Positions 9,005 to 18,151 of a stretch of DNA of 64,000 bases are shown here, in pieces (positions within the stretch are counted from its first letter, which is position 1; each line of letters opens with the position of its first letter). This DNA is from Pedobacter zeae. Its GTDB lineage: Bacteria > Bacteroidota > Bacteroidia > Sphingobacteriales > Sphingobacteriaceae. The translations under genes were made by a program, and so were the position numbers. The notes beneath the pieces were generated by a model that was not told the origin of the DNA, searched no databases, and saw nothing but the letters and a program-made list of their open reading frames with translations. The stretch spans positions 1,303,671 through 1,367,670 of the forward strand of contig NZ_JACIEF010000002.1 in assembly GCF_014196715.1 (NCBI RefSeq). Direction: 5' to 3'.

Positions 9005-11341
9005 ATGGAGAACGATAAAAAAGAACCTGCTGCAGAAAATCCCTATAAATTGTTGGATCTCAAGCTAACGCCTGTAAAAACCTGGGCAGCAGGTATACCG
9101 GCGGTTATGGCCGCTTTCGGAGATCTGATTGAAGAAAAAACACTTTTAAGAGGAACAAAGGCCCTGTTTAAAATGAACCAGGCTGGCGGATTTGACTGCC
9201 CGAGCTGTGCCTGGCCGGATCCGGATGATGAACGGTCGCCATTGGGCGAATATTGTGAAAATGGGGCAAAGGCATTGGCAGAAGAGGCTACAACCAAAAG
9301 GGTTACTGCCGATTTTTTTAAGGAGAATTCGGTTTATGACCTGGCAAAGCTGGATGATTTTACCATAGGGAAAATGGGAAGGTTAACCGAACCGGTGTAC
9401 CTGCCACCGGGGGCTAGCCACTATCAACCCATCTCCTGGGACGATGCCTTCTCAAAAATTGCTAGCCATCTGAATGCATTGGAGGTACCGGATGAGGCAG
9501 CATTTTATACGTCGGGCAGAACGAGCAATGAAGCATCATTTCTTTACCAGTTATTTGCAAAAGAATATGGTACCAACAATATGCCGGATTGCTCTAATAT
9601 GTGCCATGAAACGTCAGGTACGGCACTGCGCCCTACAATCGGTATCGGAAAGGGAACGGTAAAGCTCGAAGATTTCTACGATACGGATGTGGTCGTGATT
9701 GTTGGCCAGAACCCGGGTACCAATGCACCCCGGATGATGAGTGCCCTCGAAAAATGTAAAAAGAACGGAGGAAAAATCATTGCGATAAATCCCTTACCCG
9801 AAGCGGGTTTAATGGGCTTCCGTAATCCACAGGAGGTAAGCGGGGTGCTGGGCAATGGCGGAAAACTGGCAGATCTTTACCTGCCTGTAAAAATAAATGG
9901 CGATATGGCCCTTTTAAAGGCGATTGAATTGATTTTGCTCGAATTTGAGCGGAAATCTCCCGGAGCAGTATTCGATCATGATTTTATAGCCGAAAAAACA
10001 GTTGGATATGATGCCTTTATCGGGCAGTTCGAAAGCTATAACTTAGAACACCTTGCCAAAGAATCAGGGGTTTCTGCAGCATTGATTTACAATGCTGCTC
10101 AAATGCTGGCCTTCAAAAAAAGAATCATTATTTGCTGGGGGATGGGAATTACCCAACAGCCCAATGGGGTAGATATGATTAAGGAAATGCTCAATATCCT
10201 CTTGTTAAAAGGCAGTATCGGTAAACCTGGTGCAGGTGTTTGCCCTGTTCGCGGGCATAGTAATGTGCAGGGAAACAGGACCATGATGATTGATGAAAAG
10301 CCTACAGATGCCCAACTGGACCGCTTGAGGGATTTTTATGGCTTTAATCCCCCACGTAAACATGGTTACGATGTGGTAAGGGCGATCAAAGCCATGCACG
10401 AAGGGAAAGTAAAAGTCTTATTCTGCATGGGAGGGAACTTTCTGTCGGCAACGCCAGATACAACCTATACTGCCAATGCATTAAGAAAACTTAATTTAAC
10501 CGTTTCTGTATCTACAAAACTGAACCGTAGCCACCTGGTTCATGGGAAAGAATCTATTATCCTGCCCACACTATCACGCAGCGATATCGATATGGTAAAC
10601 GGTGTGCATCAGTTTATTACCACAGAAAACTCGATGGGGGTAGTACAATCTTCAAAAGGCATGCTGAAACCGGTATCAGATAAACTCATTAATGAAACGC
10701 AGATTGTATGCCGCATGGCCATGGCCACTTTGGGCGATAAATCAGTTGTCGATTGGAAACGGTATGCCAACAATTATGACGCGGTAAGAGACGATATTGA
10801 AAAATGTATTCCCGGTTTTGAAAACTACAATGAAAGGGTTAGACGCAAGGAAGGCTTTTACCTGCCCAACCTGGCAAGGGATGGAAAATTTATTACAAAG
10901 GATTTTGGAGACAAAGCACCATTTACATTAACCGGTTTGCCTGAAAACAATCTTGATGACGGGGAATATATGATGGCCACTACCCGTACCCACGATCAGT
11001 TCAATACCACCATTTATGGGCTTGACGACAGGTACCGGGGGATAAAGAACGAACGCAGGGTCGTGTTTATGAATCAAAACGACATTGACCGCGCAGGGTT
11101 CAAGGCCGGAGATAAGGTAGATTTATTCAACTATGATGATGGTGTAGAGCGGATAGCTCCGCTGTTTATTATCGTTCCCTATCAAATTCCCGAAAAAAAT
11201 ACGGTTACGTATTTTCCGGAAACCAATGTCCTGGTTGGTATCAATAATGTAGTGAAAGAAAGCAATATGCCGGCATCGAAATATGTAAAGATCAGGATTA
11301 AAAAACATGATCCCCGGATTTATGAAAGAATTAAAAAATAG
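9005..11341 (+). CDS. FdhF/YdeP family molybdopterin oxidoreductase (formate-dehydrogenase-like)
   Basis: This 778-residue protein belongs to the Mo-bis-MGD oxidoreductase superfamily. An N-terminal pair C65/C68 sits in FDCPSCAWPDP, a hallmark of the YdeP branch. The NMCHETSG motif places C200 where FdhF has selenocysteine or cysteine ligating Mo. Cofactor-binding blocks follow (GQNPGTNAPRMM, CPVRGHSNVQGNR), and a C-terminal molydopterin-dinucleotide-binding domain contains TTRTHDQFNTTIYG. There is no twin-arginine signal, so it should be cytoplasmic. No electron-transfer subunit is encoded nearby. It is the last gene of an operon with fdhD. The substrate is not certain; formate is the default, but YdeP-type proteins are mostly uncharacterised. 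Confidence 0.88.
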   Translation: MENDKKEPAAENPYKLLDLKLTPVKTWAAGIPAVMAAFGDLIEEKTLLRGTKALFKMNQAGGFDCPSCAWPDPDDERSPLGEYCENGAKALAEEATTKRVTADFFKENSVYDLAKLDDFTIGKMGRLTEPVYLPPGASHYQPISWDDAFSKIASHLNALEVPDEAAFYTSGRTSNEASFLYQLFAKEYGTNNMPDCSNMCHETSGTALRPTIGIGKGTVKLEDFYDTDVVVIVGQNPGTNAPRMMSALEKCKKNGGKIIAINPLPEAGLMGFRNPQEVSGVLGNGGKLADLYLPVKINGDMALLKAIELILLEFERKSPGAVFDHDFIAEKTVGYDAFIGQFESYNLEHLAKESGVSAALIYNAAQMLAFKKRIIICWGMGITQQPNGVDMIKEMLNILLLKGSIGKPGAGVCPVRGHSNVQGNRTMMIDEKPTDAQLDRLRDFYGFNPPRKHGYDVVRAIKAMHEGKVKVLFCMGGNFLSATPDTTYTANALRKLNLTVSVSTKLNRSHLVHGKESIILPTLSRSDIDMVNGVHQFITTENSMGVVQSSKGMLKPVSDKLINETQIVCRMAMATLGDKSVVDWKRYANNYDAVRDDIEKCIPGFENYNERVRRKEGFYLPNLARDGKFITKDFGDKAPFTLTGLPENNLDDGEYMMATTRTHDQFNTTIYGLDDRYRGIKNERRVVFMNQNDIDRAGFKAGDKVDLFNYDDGVERIAPLFIIVPYQIPEKNTVTYFPETNVLVGINNVVKESNMPASKYVKIRIKKHDPRIYERIKK

Positions 11342-11411
11342 GGCAGACAATTAAGCTGTAAACAGACAGAAACAACTTTGTTTTGCAGGATGCTTAAAGC
11401 CAAAATGCGGT

Positions 11412-12326
11412 ATGATAATTAGAAATAAGGAAAACTGGTTCAAAATGCTGTTTGTTTGGCATGGTTCTGTTCTTCCAAAACTCCTCCCCAGACTCTCGTT
11501 ACTGTTTGTTTTGTCGATCGGGGTGGTATTCTTTAGCGGTAAAATCTTTTCTTTCAAAATCCCTTTAAATCCAACCCCGCTAACCTTATTTGGTTTTGTG
11601 CTCGCGCTGTTCCTGGGTTTCCGTAACAATGTCAGTTATGACCGGTTTTGGGAAGCGCGGAAACTCTGGGGAGCCTTATTGAATTGCTCACGTTCATTGG
11701 CGCGGCAGGTACTTACGCTTCCAGAGCCCCCGGACAGGTTACATGCAGTGCACTTTATTAATCTTCTGGTCTCTTTTACTTATGCGTTGAAACACCAGCT
11801 TAGGGATACAGACCCGCAACAGGACCTTAAAAAACGGCTCAGTGAGGCAGATTATAGTTTAATTATTTCTGCAAAGTTCAAACCTGTTATGATAATGAAA
11901 CTCATGGGAGAGTGGGTAGCTGCTGCGCACCAGGCAGGTCGCATTGATACGATACAGCAGATGAGGTTGGATGAAAACCTGGATAAACTGGCAGAGATTG
12001 TAGGCGGATGTGAACGGATTATTTCAACCCCCATTCCATATAGTTACCGGGTGCTGTTGCACCGTACGGTATACCTGTACTGTTTTTTATTACCTTTCGG
12101 GCTGGTGGATAGCCTCAAATGGCTTACGCCCTTTATTGTGGTTTTTATTGCCTATACCTTTGTGGCCTTTGAAGCCATTGCAGATGAGATTGAGCAGCCT
12201 TTCGGCACTGCATCAAACGACCTCGCCCTGAATGCCATGTGCCAGACCATCGAAACCACTTTGATGGAATTGAGTGGTGAAAAAATTGGTGAAGACCCCG
12301 GCCCCAAAAATGATATTATCGACTAA
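11412..12326 (+). CDS. Bestrophin family ion channel
   Basis: This 304-residue membrane protein has the bacterial bestrophin layout. A hydrophobic segment lies at ~25-45. The family block TLFGFVLALFLGFRNNVSYDRFWEARKLWG spans ~54-86, and two more membrane segments lie near 215-250. The conserved ending ADEIEQPFGTASNDLALN is a bestrophin hallmark. Bacterial bestrophins are pentameric ion channels in the inner membrane. The gene begins 70 bp after the molybdoenzyme, so readthrough is possible, but a functional link is not evident. Confidence 0.9.
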   Translation: MIIRNKENWFKMLFVWHGSVLPKLLPRLSLLFVLSIGVVFFSGKIFSFKIPLNPTPLTLFGFVLALFLGFRNNVSYDRFWEARKLWGALLNCSRSLARQVLTLPEPPDRLHAVHFINLLVSFTYALKHQLRDTDPQQDLKKRLSEADYSLIISAKFKPVMIMKLMGEWVAAAHQAGRIDTIQQMRLDENLDKLAEIVGGCERIISTPIPYSYRVLLHRTVYLYCFLLPFGLVDSLKWLTPFIVVFIAYTFVAFEAIADEIEQPFGTASNDLALNAMCQTIETTLMELSGEKIGEDPGPKNDIID

Positions 12327-12407
12327 TCACTATTCACACCTGAGTTTAATCTTTCCAGCTTCAATCTTAGTCTTTAAAATTCTCGCGATAATTTACACGC
12401 TTTCCTT

Positions 12408-12415
12408 TATCTTTG
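12408..12415 (+). promoter_or_regulatory. TAnnTTTG promoter -7 element before the ABC-F gene
   Basis: TATCTTTG matches the Bacteroidota -7 consensus TAnnTTTG exactly and lies 23 bp before the GTG chosen as start. No good -33 element is visible. Its position argues against the longer upstream frame that runs back into the bestrophin gene. Confidence 0.5.
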
Positions 12416-12438
12416 CCGCGAATTTAATATTCTTAATT

Positions 12439-14073
12439 GTGATTAATGTAAATAATATTTCCGTTTCATTTGGCGGAACCACCCTTTTTAGCGACGTAAC
12501 CTTTTCGATAAACGAGAACGATAAAATCGCTTTAATGGGTAAAAATGGTGCAGGCAAGTCGACTATTCTAAAAATTATTGCCGATGTAATTAAACCTACT
12601 TCCGGAAACGTAACAGGTCCGAAAGAGGCAGTGATTGCCTATTTGCCTCAACATTTGCTCACTCATGACCAGGTTACGGTTTTTGAGGAAACCATGAAGG
12701 CTTTTGCAGAAGTAAACCAGATGCAAAAAGAACTTGACGAGCTGAATGAACAACTTACCATCCGTACCGATTACGAAAGCGACGACTACATGAAGCTGAT
12801 CGAGCGGGTGTCGGAATTAAGTGAGAAATTTTATTCCATTGAAGAAACCAATTATGAAGCAGAAGTAGAGAAAGTACTAAAAGGTTTGGGTTTCGAGCGC
12901 AAAGACTTTACCCGTCAAACTTCTGAGTTTTCGGGTGGTTGGCGTATGCGTATTGAACTGGCCAAGATTTTATTAAAGAAGCCTGATCTCATCTTGTTGG
13001 ATGAGCCTACCAACCACATGGATATCGAAAGTATTCAATGGCTGGAAGATTTCCTGATCAATTCGGCAAAGGCGGTGATGGTGATCTCTCACGACCGTAC
13101 TTTTGTAGATAATATCACCAACCGCACCATCGAGGTAACCATGGGCAGGATATACGATTACAAGGCCAAATACACCCATTACCTCCAACTGCGTGCCGAC
13201 CGTCGTCTTCACCAGTTAAAGGCTTATGAGGAGCAACAACGTTTTATTGCCGATAACCAGGAGTTTATAGACCGGTTCAGGGGTACTTATTCGAAAACCT
13301 TACAGGTACAATCGCGCGTAAAAATGCTCGAGAAACTGGAAATAATAGAAATCGATGAGGTGGATACATCAGCATTACGGTTAAAGTTTCCACCATCACC
13401 ACGTTCTGGTCAGTATCCGGTAATTGTAGAAGAACTGACCAAATCCTATGGCAACCATGTTGTGTTCGAAAAAGCATCTATGGTAATTGAGCGTGGAGAA
13501 AAAGTGGCTTTTGTAGGTAAAAACGGTGAAGGGAAATCGACCATGATCAAAGCCATTATGAACGAGATTGATTTTGAAGGAAGTTTAAAGGTAGGGCATA
13601 ATGCCAAGATCGGTTACTTTGCACAAAACCAGGCTGCATTACTTGATGAGAACCTAACGGTATTCGAAACCATTGATCAGATTCCACTAAGCGACGGTAC
13701 GGTGAAAATTAAAGACCTGTTGGGTGCCTTTATGTTTAGCGGGGATGATACAACCAAAAAGGTTAAGGTACTTTCTGGTGGCGAAAAAACCCGCCTGGCC
13801 ATGATCAAATTGTTGTTGGAGCCGGTAAATGTATTAATTCTGGATGAGCCGACTAACCATTTGGATATGAAAACCAAAGACATTATCAAAGATGCCCTCA
13901 GAGATTTTGACGGTACCCTGATTTTGGTATCGCACGACCGGGATTTCCTGGATGGATTGGTGAAAAAAGTATTCGAATTTGGTAATAAGCGCGTGCGCGA
14001 ACACTTTGAAGATATAAAAGGATTTTTGGCTTATAAAAAAATGAATAGCCTGAAAGAGATAGAGCAGAATTAA
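12439..14073 (+). CDS. ABC-F family ATP-binding protein (ribosome-associated type)
   Basis: This is a soluble protein of two fused ABC ATPase domains with no membrane segment. The first domain has Walker A GKNGAGKST, signature FSGGWRMRIELA and Walker B LILLDEPTNHMD. The second has GKNGEGKST, LSGGEKTRLAM and VLILDEPTNHLD. The linker between them is charged and helical. ABC-F proteins act on ribosomes in translation quality control or antibiotic protection. This one looks like the YbiT-like housekeeping branch by length (544 residues) and motifs. The frame is open back to 12274, but I prefer the GTG at 12439. Homologues begin with INVNNISVSFGG at this point, and a promoter element sits at 12408-12415. 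Confidence 0.9.
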   Translation: MINVNNISVSFGGTTLFSDVTFSINENDKIALMGKNGAGKSTILKIIADVIKPTSGNVTGPKEAVIAYLPQHLLTHDQVTVFEETMKAFAEVNQMQKELDELNEQLTIRTDYESDDYMKLIERVSELSEKFYSIEETNYEAEVEKVLKGLGFERKDFTRQTSEFSGGWRMRIELAKILLKKPDLILLDEPTNHMDIESIQWLEDFLINSAKAVMVISHDRTFVDNITNRTIEVTMGRIYDYKAKYTHYLQLRADRRLHQLKAYEEQQRFIADNQEFIDRFRGTYSKTLQVQSRVKMLEKLEIIEIDEVDTSALRLKFPPSPRSGQYPVIVEELTKSYGNHVVFEKASMVIERGEKVAFVGKNGEGKSTMIKAIMNEIDFEGSLKVGHNAKIGYFAQNQAALLDENLTVFETIDQIPLSDGTVKIKDLLGAFMFSGDDTTKKVKVLSGGEKTRLAMIKLLLEPVNVLILDEPTNHLDMKTKDIIKDALRDFDGTLILVSHDRDFLDGLVKKVFEFGNKRVREHFEDIKGFLAYKKMNSLKEIEQN

Positions 14074-14113
14074 ACAGGCTTTGTTTCAGGCCGGATTTGT
14101 GTATCCGGGAGAT

Positions 14114-14159
14114 ATCGTCATTGCTTTGCCGGCTATAAAAGCCTGCCCGCAATGACGAT
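14114..14159. repeat. Palindromic repeat between convergent genes
   Basis: ATCGTCATTGC (14114-14124) is perfectly complementary to GCAATGACGAT (14149-14159), with GCCGGC and GCCTGC in between. It sits between the ABC-F stop and the stop of the minus-strand gene at 14174, so it may act as a two-way terminator. The CGTCATTGC core resembles dispersed palindromic units common in this group (from memory). Confidence 0.55.
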
Positions 14160-14173
14160 TTATGTATTATAAG

Positions 14174-14770
14174 TTAAGGAATAAGTGCGGCAATTTTCTC
14201 TTCGTAGCTTTTTGGCTGGCTAACCTTAGTTTGGATGGCGACAAAATGATCGAGGACCAAATTTGACGCAGTACCCATGATCAGTGTGTGCTGATTAGTG
14301 TTCCCCTTGAGTTTTAACCTACTGCTATCGAGAATTGAGGTGTATAAGCCTTCGCAATTGGTATCGATGTCGGCAACAGCATTTCCCTTCAGCATGATCT
14401 GTAGAAATTTTGTGCTGAGCTTTGCTTCTGTTTTTATTACCGCGTTTTGATCGGCCTCAATACGGTAGATATCGTTTACATAAATAACAAGTTTACACGT
14501 TTCCTTATGAGGTGAAGTAATGCATAACACTTCGCCCTGCAGGGTTACTTTTGCGTTGCCAGCGTTATCATCTGCATAAGCTATTCCGGCGGTTGGCCGC
14601 TGCACCAACATCACTTCTACATTTCCTTTTATGATGATCTTCCGGAAATTCGGGGTCTTGTAAAGCCGGGTTTCTATTTTTTCTGTTGCCCTTATGCTGG
14701 CAGGAAAGGTGGCCGTTAAGGTAATTGCTGCTGATGCAATTGTAATGAGTGTTTTAATGGAGGTTTTCAT
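14174..14770 (-). CDS. Secreted GIN-like (DUF2807-type) protein, paralogue 1
   Basis: This 198-residue protein has a signal peptide starting MKTSIKTLITIASAAITLTA. The frame extends 20 codons further upstream, but that addition breaks the signal peptide, so I start at 14770. The mature part is beta-rich. Motifs such as IIIKGNVEVMLVQRP, VYVNDIYRIEADQNAVIKTE and GNAVADID resemble the beta-helical 'putative auto-transporter adhesin head GIN' fold (DUF2807), which is inferred from pattern only. The gene at 16287 is a clear paralogue with the same order of motifs. Function is unknown; the location should be periplasm or outside the cell. Confidence 0.75.
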   Translation of the reverse strand: MKTSIKTLITIASAAITLTATFPASIRATEKIETRLYKTPNFRKIIIKGNVEVMLVQRPTAGIAYADDNAGNAKVTLQGEVLCITSPHKETCKLVIYVNDIYRIEADQNAVIKTEAKLSTKFLQIMLKGNAVADIDTNCEGLYTSILDSSRLKLKGNTNQHTLIMGTASNLVLDHFVAIQTKVSQPKSYEEKIAALIP

Positions 14771-15151
14771 CTGATGTTTAAATTTTGTTAAGCTTGTGCT
14801 GGTGTGCCAATAAGAACTGGCGTACACCAATCGTATCGTTTAGTGGTTAACCAAGCTGATGCCAAAATGAAAAAGTATCTTAATTGTCTATTAATCAGGT
14901 GTTTTTGTTTGTTGTTGATGATGATCTGTTCATTTTCGAACAGTTGATGTGCGGCAACGGACAGTATATATCGTTCCGAATCTGGGGAAAAGAGTGTTGG
15001 TTTTAATTGGTTGGGCCCGTTAGCCAATCTAACCTGAAAAACAAGGCGATTTTGCCAATTAATTGTTTAAGTAAGGCAGATGCATGATTAAATTCAGTAT
15101 TTTAGTAAAATTCAGGGTATATTGAATCAGTAGTTTGGAATAAAGATCACG
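14771..15151. other. Divergent intergenic region, no convincing gene
   Basis: This 381-bp region separates the minus-strand GIN-like gene from the plus-strand cyclase and must hold promoters for both. A 79-codon minus-strand frame lies here but lacks a plausible start context or composition. A TAGTTTG stretch just upstream of 15152 is one base short of the TAnnTTTG consensus. Confidence 0.4.
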
Positions 15152-16192
15152 ATGCCAGTAAAAATCAACCGGCAAACCCGGCAGAAACTTCAGCAATTAG
15201 TTGTTATTATCCTGGCCTGGACCATGACGGGGATCGTAATTGCTGTTTTTGAAGACCTGGTACTGCATACCCGGAATTCTTTAGGGCCGGTACCAGGTTA
15301 TACATTAATTTCTTCCATCGTACTAAATGCTGTTATCGGCCTTTTTGGAGCACTGTTAGGAGGGAGTTTGCTCGTGTTTTTTGTAAACGTAAAATATAAC
15401 GATAAGCCCTACGGTTATACCCTTTTAGTTGTGGCCGGATCGTTTTTAGGCATTATTTTAATCGTAAATGAATTACTGAGCCTCTATGAATTAGGCGATT
15501 CTAAAAGGTTTTTGAAAAACGGCCTGGTATGGGCCATCGTTGTTTCCATCACGCAATTGCTGCTGCAGATCAACAGCAAGTTCGGACAAGGGATCTTCTG
15601 GGATATCATCAGGGGAAAATACAATACACCAAAGGAAGAATCACGGATCTTTATGTTTCTCGACCTAAATTCGTCAACCTCCATTGCCGAAAGTCTGGGA
15701 GATAAAAAATACCACGAATTATTAAAAGATATCTTTATCGATATCACCAACCCCATTTTAGAAAACAGGGGCGAAATATACCAGTATGTAGGCGATGAAG
15801 TAGTTATTGCCTGGCGCTATGAAGAGGGGCTAAAGAACAATAAATGTATCAATTGTTTTTTCGATATTAAAGCACATTTGTCTTTTCTGAAGGATAAGTA
15901 CATTGGAAAATATGGTTTACTGCCTTCTTTTAAAGCAGGTATTCATTGCGGAAAGATTATAGCCGGCGAAGTTGGGATTATAAAACGCGATATTACCTAC
16001 TCCGGGGATGTACTGAATACTACCTCAAGAATCCAGGGTATGTGCAAGGAATTTAACCAGGAGATGCTGGTATCCATAGCGCTGATTAAAGAACTTCAGC
16101 TAACAGATCGTTATACTACACACCTGTTAGGTGCCATTAAACTCCGCGGAAAGGAAAAAGAAATGCAACTTGTAGCAGTAAAGCCTGTTTAA
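15152..16192 (+). CDS. Membrane-bound class III adenylate/guanylate cyclase
   Basis: This 346-residue protein begins with about four membrane segments (roughly 17-38, 48-76, 87-108, 122-140). It continues with a class III cyclase catalytic domain (~165-345). The two metal-binding aspartates are seen in FMFLDLNSSTSIAE and IYQYVGDEVVIAW. The Asn and Arg needed for the transition state are in DVLNTTSRIQ. The domain should make cAMP or cGMP in the cytoplasm; which one cannot be decided here. It lies between two paralogous secreted GIN-like genes on the other strand and ends at a strong bidirectional terminator. Confidence 0.88.
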   Translation: MPVKINRQTRQKLQQLVVIILAWTMTGIVIAVFEDLVLHTRNSLGPVPGYTLISSIVLNAVIGLFGALLGGSLLVFFVNVKYNDKPYGYTLLVVAGSFLGIILIVNELLSLYELGDSKRFLKNGLVWAIVVSITQLLLQINSKFGQGIFWDIIRGKYNTPKEESRIFMFLDLNSSTSIAESLGDKKYHELLKDIFIDITNPILENRGEIYQYVGDEVVIAWRYEEGLKNNKCINCFFDIKAHLSFLKDKYIGKYGLLPSFKAGIHCGKIIAGEVGIIKRDITYSGDVLNTTSRIQGMCKEFNQEMLVSIALIKELQLTDRYTTHLLGAIKLRGKEKEMQLVAVKPV

Positions 16193-16240
16193 TATACGGG
16201 TACGTAACAAATGGCTATCACCCAGGCTAGTTTATTGCAA

Positions 16241-16271
16241 AAAAAAAGCGACATCAATGTCGCTTTTTTTT
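16241..16271. terminator. Bidirectional intrinsic terminator
   Basis: A run of A precedes GCGACAT (16248-16254), a CA spacer, and ATGTCGC (16257-16263), followed by a run of T. The A-run/T-run symmetry lets it work for both the cyclase gene on the plus strand and the convergent gene ending at 16287. Confidence 0.9.
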
Positions 16272-16286
16272 ATTCTCTTCGCCGCA

Positions 16287-16880
16287 TTATTTTGCCAGGG
16301 CAACGATTTGCAACGCATCAGTATTACCGGTTTCTGTTGTGAGTGCAGCAAACCTGTCCAGGTTTAATTTAGGTGTTCTGCCCATTACCAGCGTGTGTTT
16401 TTCAGTAGCGCCGCTCAGTTTTAAATCGGCATTGTTTTCGATTACGGTATATAAACTTTCTGTATCGGAATTGATTTCTGCAACGGCATTTTCTTCTAAA
16501 AATAGTTGAAGGTGTTTTAATGTCAATTTGCCCTGTGTTTTTACTACAGCGTGGTCTGATGCTTTAACCCTGTAAATGTTATTAACATAAAGTGTAATTT
16601 TGGCTAGCTGATTATCTTCTGAATTGATTTTTAATGCATATCCATCTTGTACTACTTTTACTTTGCCGGTATTGTCGTCATTGTAGCTAATACCTTCTTT
16701 CGCACGTTGCACCAAGGTCACTTCTACATTTCCGCTTACAATTACCTGGTTTACGTTTTGAGGTGCAGAAACTTTATTCGGTTTTTTCTCATCGGCCATT
16801 GTGCTAGAGGAAAAAAGAGCAGCACTTAAAATGATAGCTGCCAATACTGATTTTGTTAGGGTTTTGATTAAGGTTTTCAT
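16287..16880 (-). CDS. Secreted GIN-like (DUF2807-type) protein, paralogue 2
   Basis: This 197-residue secreted protein starts MKTLIKTLTKSVLAAIILSA and lines up along its whole length with the protein encoded at 14174-14770. Shared phrases include GNVEVTLVQR, LYVNNIYRVKASDHAVVKTQ, ENAVAEI and KHTLVMG. The repeated GNxEVxLVQR and NAVAxI phrases suit a right-handed beta-helix. It converges on the cyclase at the shared terminator. The two paralogues differ mainly at their C-termini, suggesting an old duplication with divergence. Confidence 0.78.
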   Translation of the reverse strand: MKTLIKTLTKSVLAAIILSAALFSSSTMADEKKPNKVSAPQNVNQVIVSGNVEVTLVQRAKEGISYNDDNTGKVKVVQDGYALKINSEDNQLAKITLYVNNIYRVKASDHAVVKTQGKLTLKHLQLFLEENAVAEINSDTESLYTVIENNADLKLSGATEKHTLVMGRTPKLNLDRFAALTTETGNTDALQIVALAK

Positions 16881-17225
16881 AATGCTGTTGTTTATATTTT
16901 TTAGTTACTATTTTGTGATTGTTTTGTAAATAAGACGCCTGCACCCCCGAAACGTTTCAGTATAAATGCCGCTATTATACCAACACGGCTAAATTGTCGA
17001 CGAACTGGATTTAAAAACTGCCCAATAGCCGGCTCATTATGGCATCCCAACATACAAATCTCTGCTTATTCACTTTTGTGTATAAACCAAGTTCTGTTAG
17101 TACCCAACCTAATACCCGGATTTTATACTATATTTAAAGAAGAAATGCTCAGGCTATCAGGTAAAAGCTATGCAAGAAACAGCAGGGCGGAATTTTATTT
17201 TTTAACCAAATAAAGGAAGAATGAT
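16881..17225. other. Intergenic region between divergent genes, no feature resolved
   Basis: This 345-bp AT-rich stretch lies between the minus-strand GIN-like gene and the plus-strand TIM-barrel gene. It should contain both promoters, but no TAnnTTTG element, clear hairpin or gene-sized frame was found. Confidence 0.4.
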
Positions 17226-18116
17226 ATGAGATATACCAAAACGAATAAATTATTTTTTTTTATCTGCCTAATTTATATTGGTTTATGCGGGTTTATTTCG
17301 GATAAAAGGCAATATCCCCGTTTGGGTATTGTTGCTGGTTTAACCCAGGATAGTTTAGCTTATGCTTCAGGTTTTAAAATGATCGGCGAATCAGTTCCGA
17401 AGTTGCTATCGCCTACACTCACCGATGAGCAGTTCAGTACCAATTTAAAAAAGATTAAAGCAGCAAAATGTAAAGTGTTAAGCTGCAACCTTTTTTATCC
17501 GGCAAGTATAAAAATAGCTGGTCCGGAAGTAGACGAGGCAAAGGTGCTCGCTTATACCGAAACCGTCCTTTCGAGGGCCCGGCAAGCCGGGGTGAGGTTT
17601 ATTGTTTTGGGCAGCTCAGGTGCGAGAAGCATTCCTGCAGATTATGGTACCGTTAAGGCAAAATCTGACTTTGTTGCATTGGGCAAAAAGCTGGCGCAAA
17701 TTGCCGGGAAATATCAGGTTACCATTTTGCTGGAAAATCTTGAGCGTACCGAAACGAACTTTATTACCTCATTAAAATCTGCTGCAGAGGTGGTAAGGGA
17801 AATTGATCACCCTAATTTCAGGCTGAATGCCGATATATTTCATATGATGCGTGAAGGAGAATCTCCAAATGAAATTGTTGAAGCAGGTGCATTGATTGCA
17901 TTTTCTGAAGTTGCCGAAAAACAGAACAGATCGTTGCCTGGTGTTATGGGCGACGATTTTAGGCCTTATTTAAGCGCGTTACATAAAATAAATTATAAAG
18001 GATTTATTTTTATTGAAGGGAGCATTAAAAATGCCGCTACCGAAATGCCGCTTGCTTTTAAGTTTCTTTCTGCCCAGATTGCCGAAGTGTATGGAACTAA
18101 GAAAGCAGATAAATAA
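17226..18116 (+). CDS. Exported sugar-phosphate isomerase/epimerase-like TIM-barrel protein
   Basis: This 296-residue protein starts with a hydrophobic export signal (~8-25). It continues as an AP-endonuclease-2/xylose-isomerase-like TIM barrel. The pattern includes RFIVLGSSGARSIP, VTILLENLERTETN, FRLNADIFHMMREGESP and GFIFIEGS; the Glu, Asp, His and Glu are placed as in the metal-binding family. Such proteins isomerise or epimerise sugars or inositols, and many exported Bacteroidota members lack a known substrate. It is transcribed alone and converges on an unknown minus-strand gene. The export signal points to a periplasmic role. Confidence 0.8.
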   Translation: MRYTKTNKLFFFICLIYIGLCGFISDKRQYPRLGIVAGLTQDSLAYASGFKMIGESVPKLLSPTLTDEQFSTNLKKIKAAKCKVLSCNLFYPASIKIAGPEVDEAKVLAYTETVLSRARQAGVRFIVLGSSGARSIPADYGTVKAKSDFVALGKKLAQIAGKYQVTILLENLERTETNFITSLKSAAEVVREIDHPNFRLNADIFHMMREGESPNEIVEAGALIAFSEVAEKQNRSLPGVMGDDFRPYLSALHKINYKGFIFIEGSIKNAATEMPLAFKFLSAQIAEVYGTKKADK

Positions 18117-18151
18117 GGGTATTTATTTTGAACGCCTAAAAAGGCATGCTG

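Noticed and set aside
12274..12438. Longer N-terminus for the ABC-F protein, starting inside the bestrophin gene
   Set aside because: The extra 55 codons encode a hydrophobic stretch foreign to soluble ABC-F proteins and span a TAnnTTTG promoter element; the GTG at 12439 gives the family's normal start.
14788..15027. 79-codon minus-strand frame upstream of the GIN-like gene
   Set aside because: It occupies the promoter region of a gene with a good signal peptide, has no recognisable domain and no plausible start signal.
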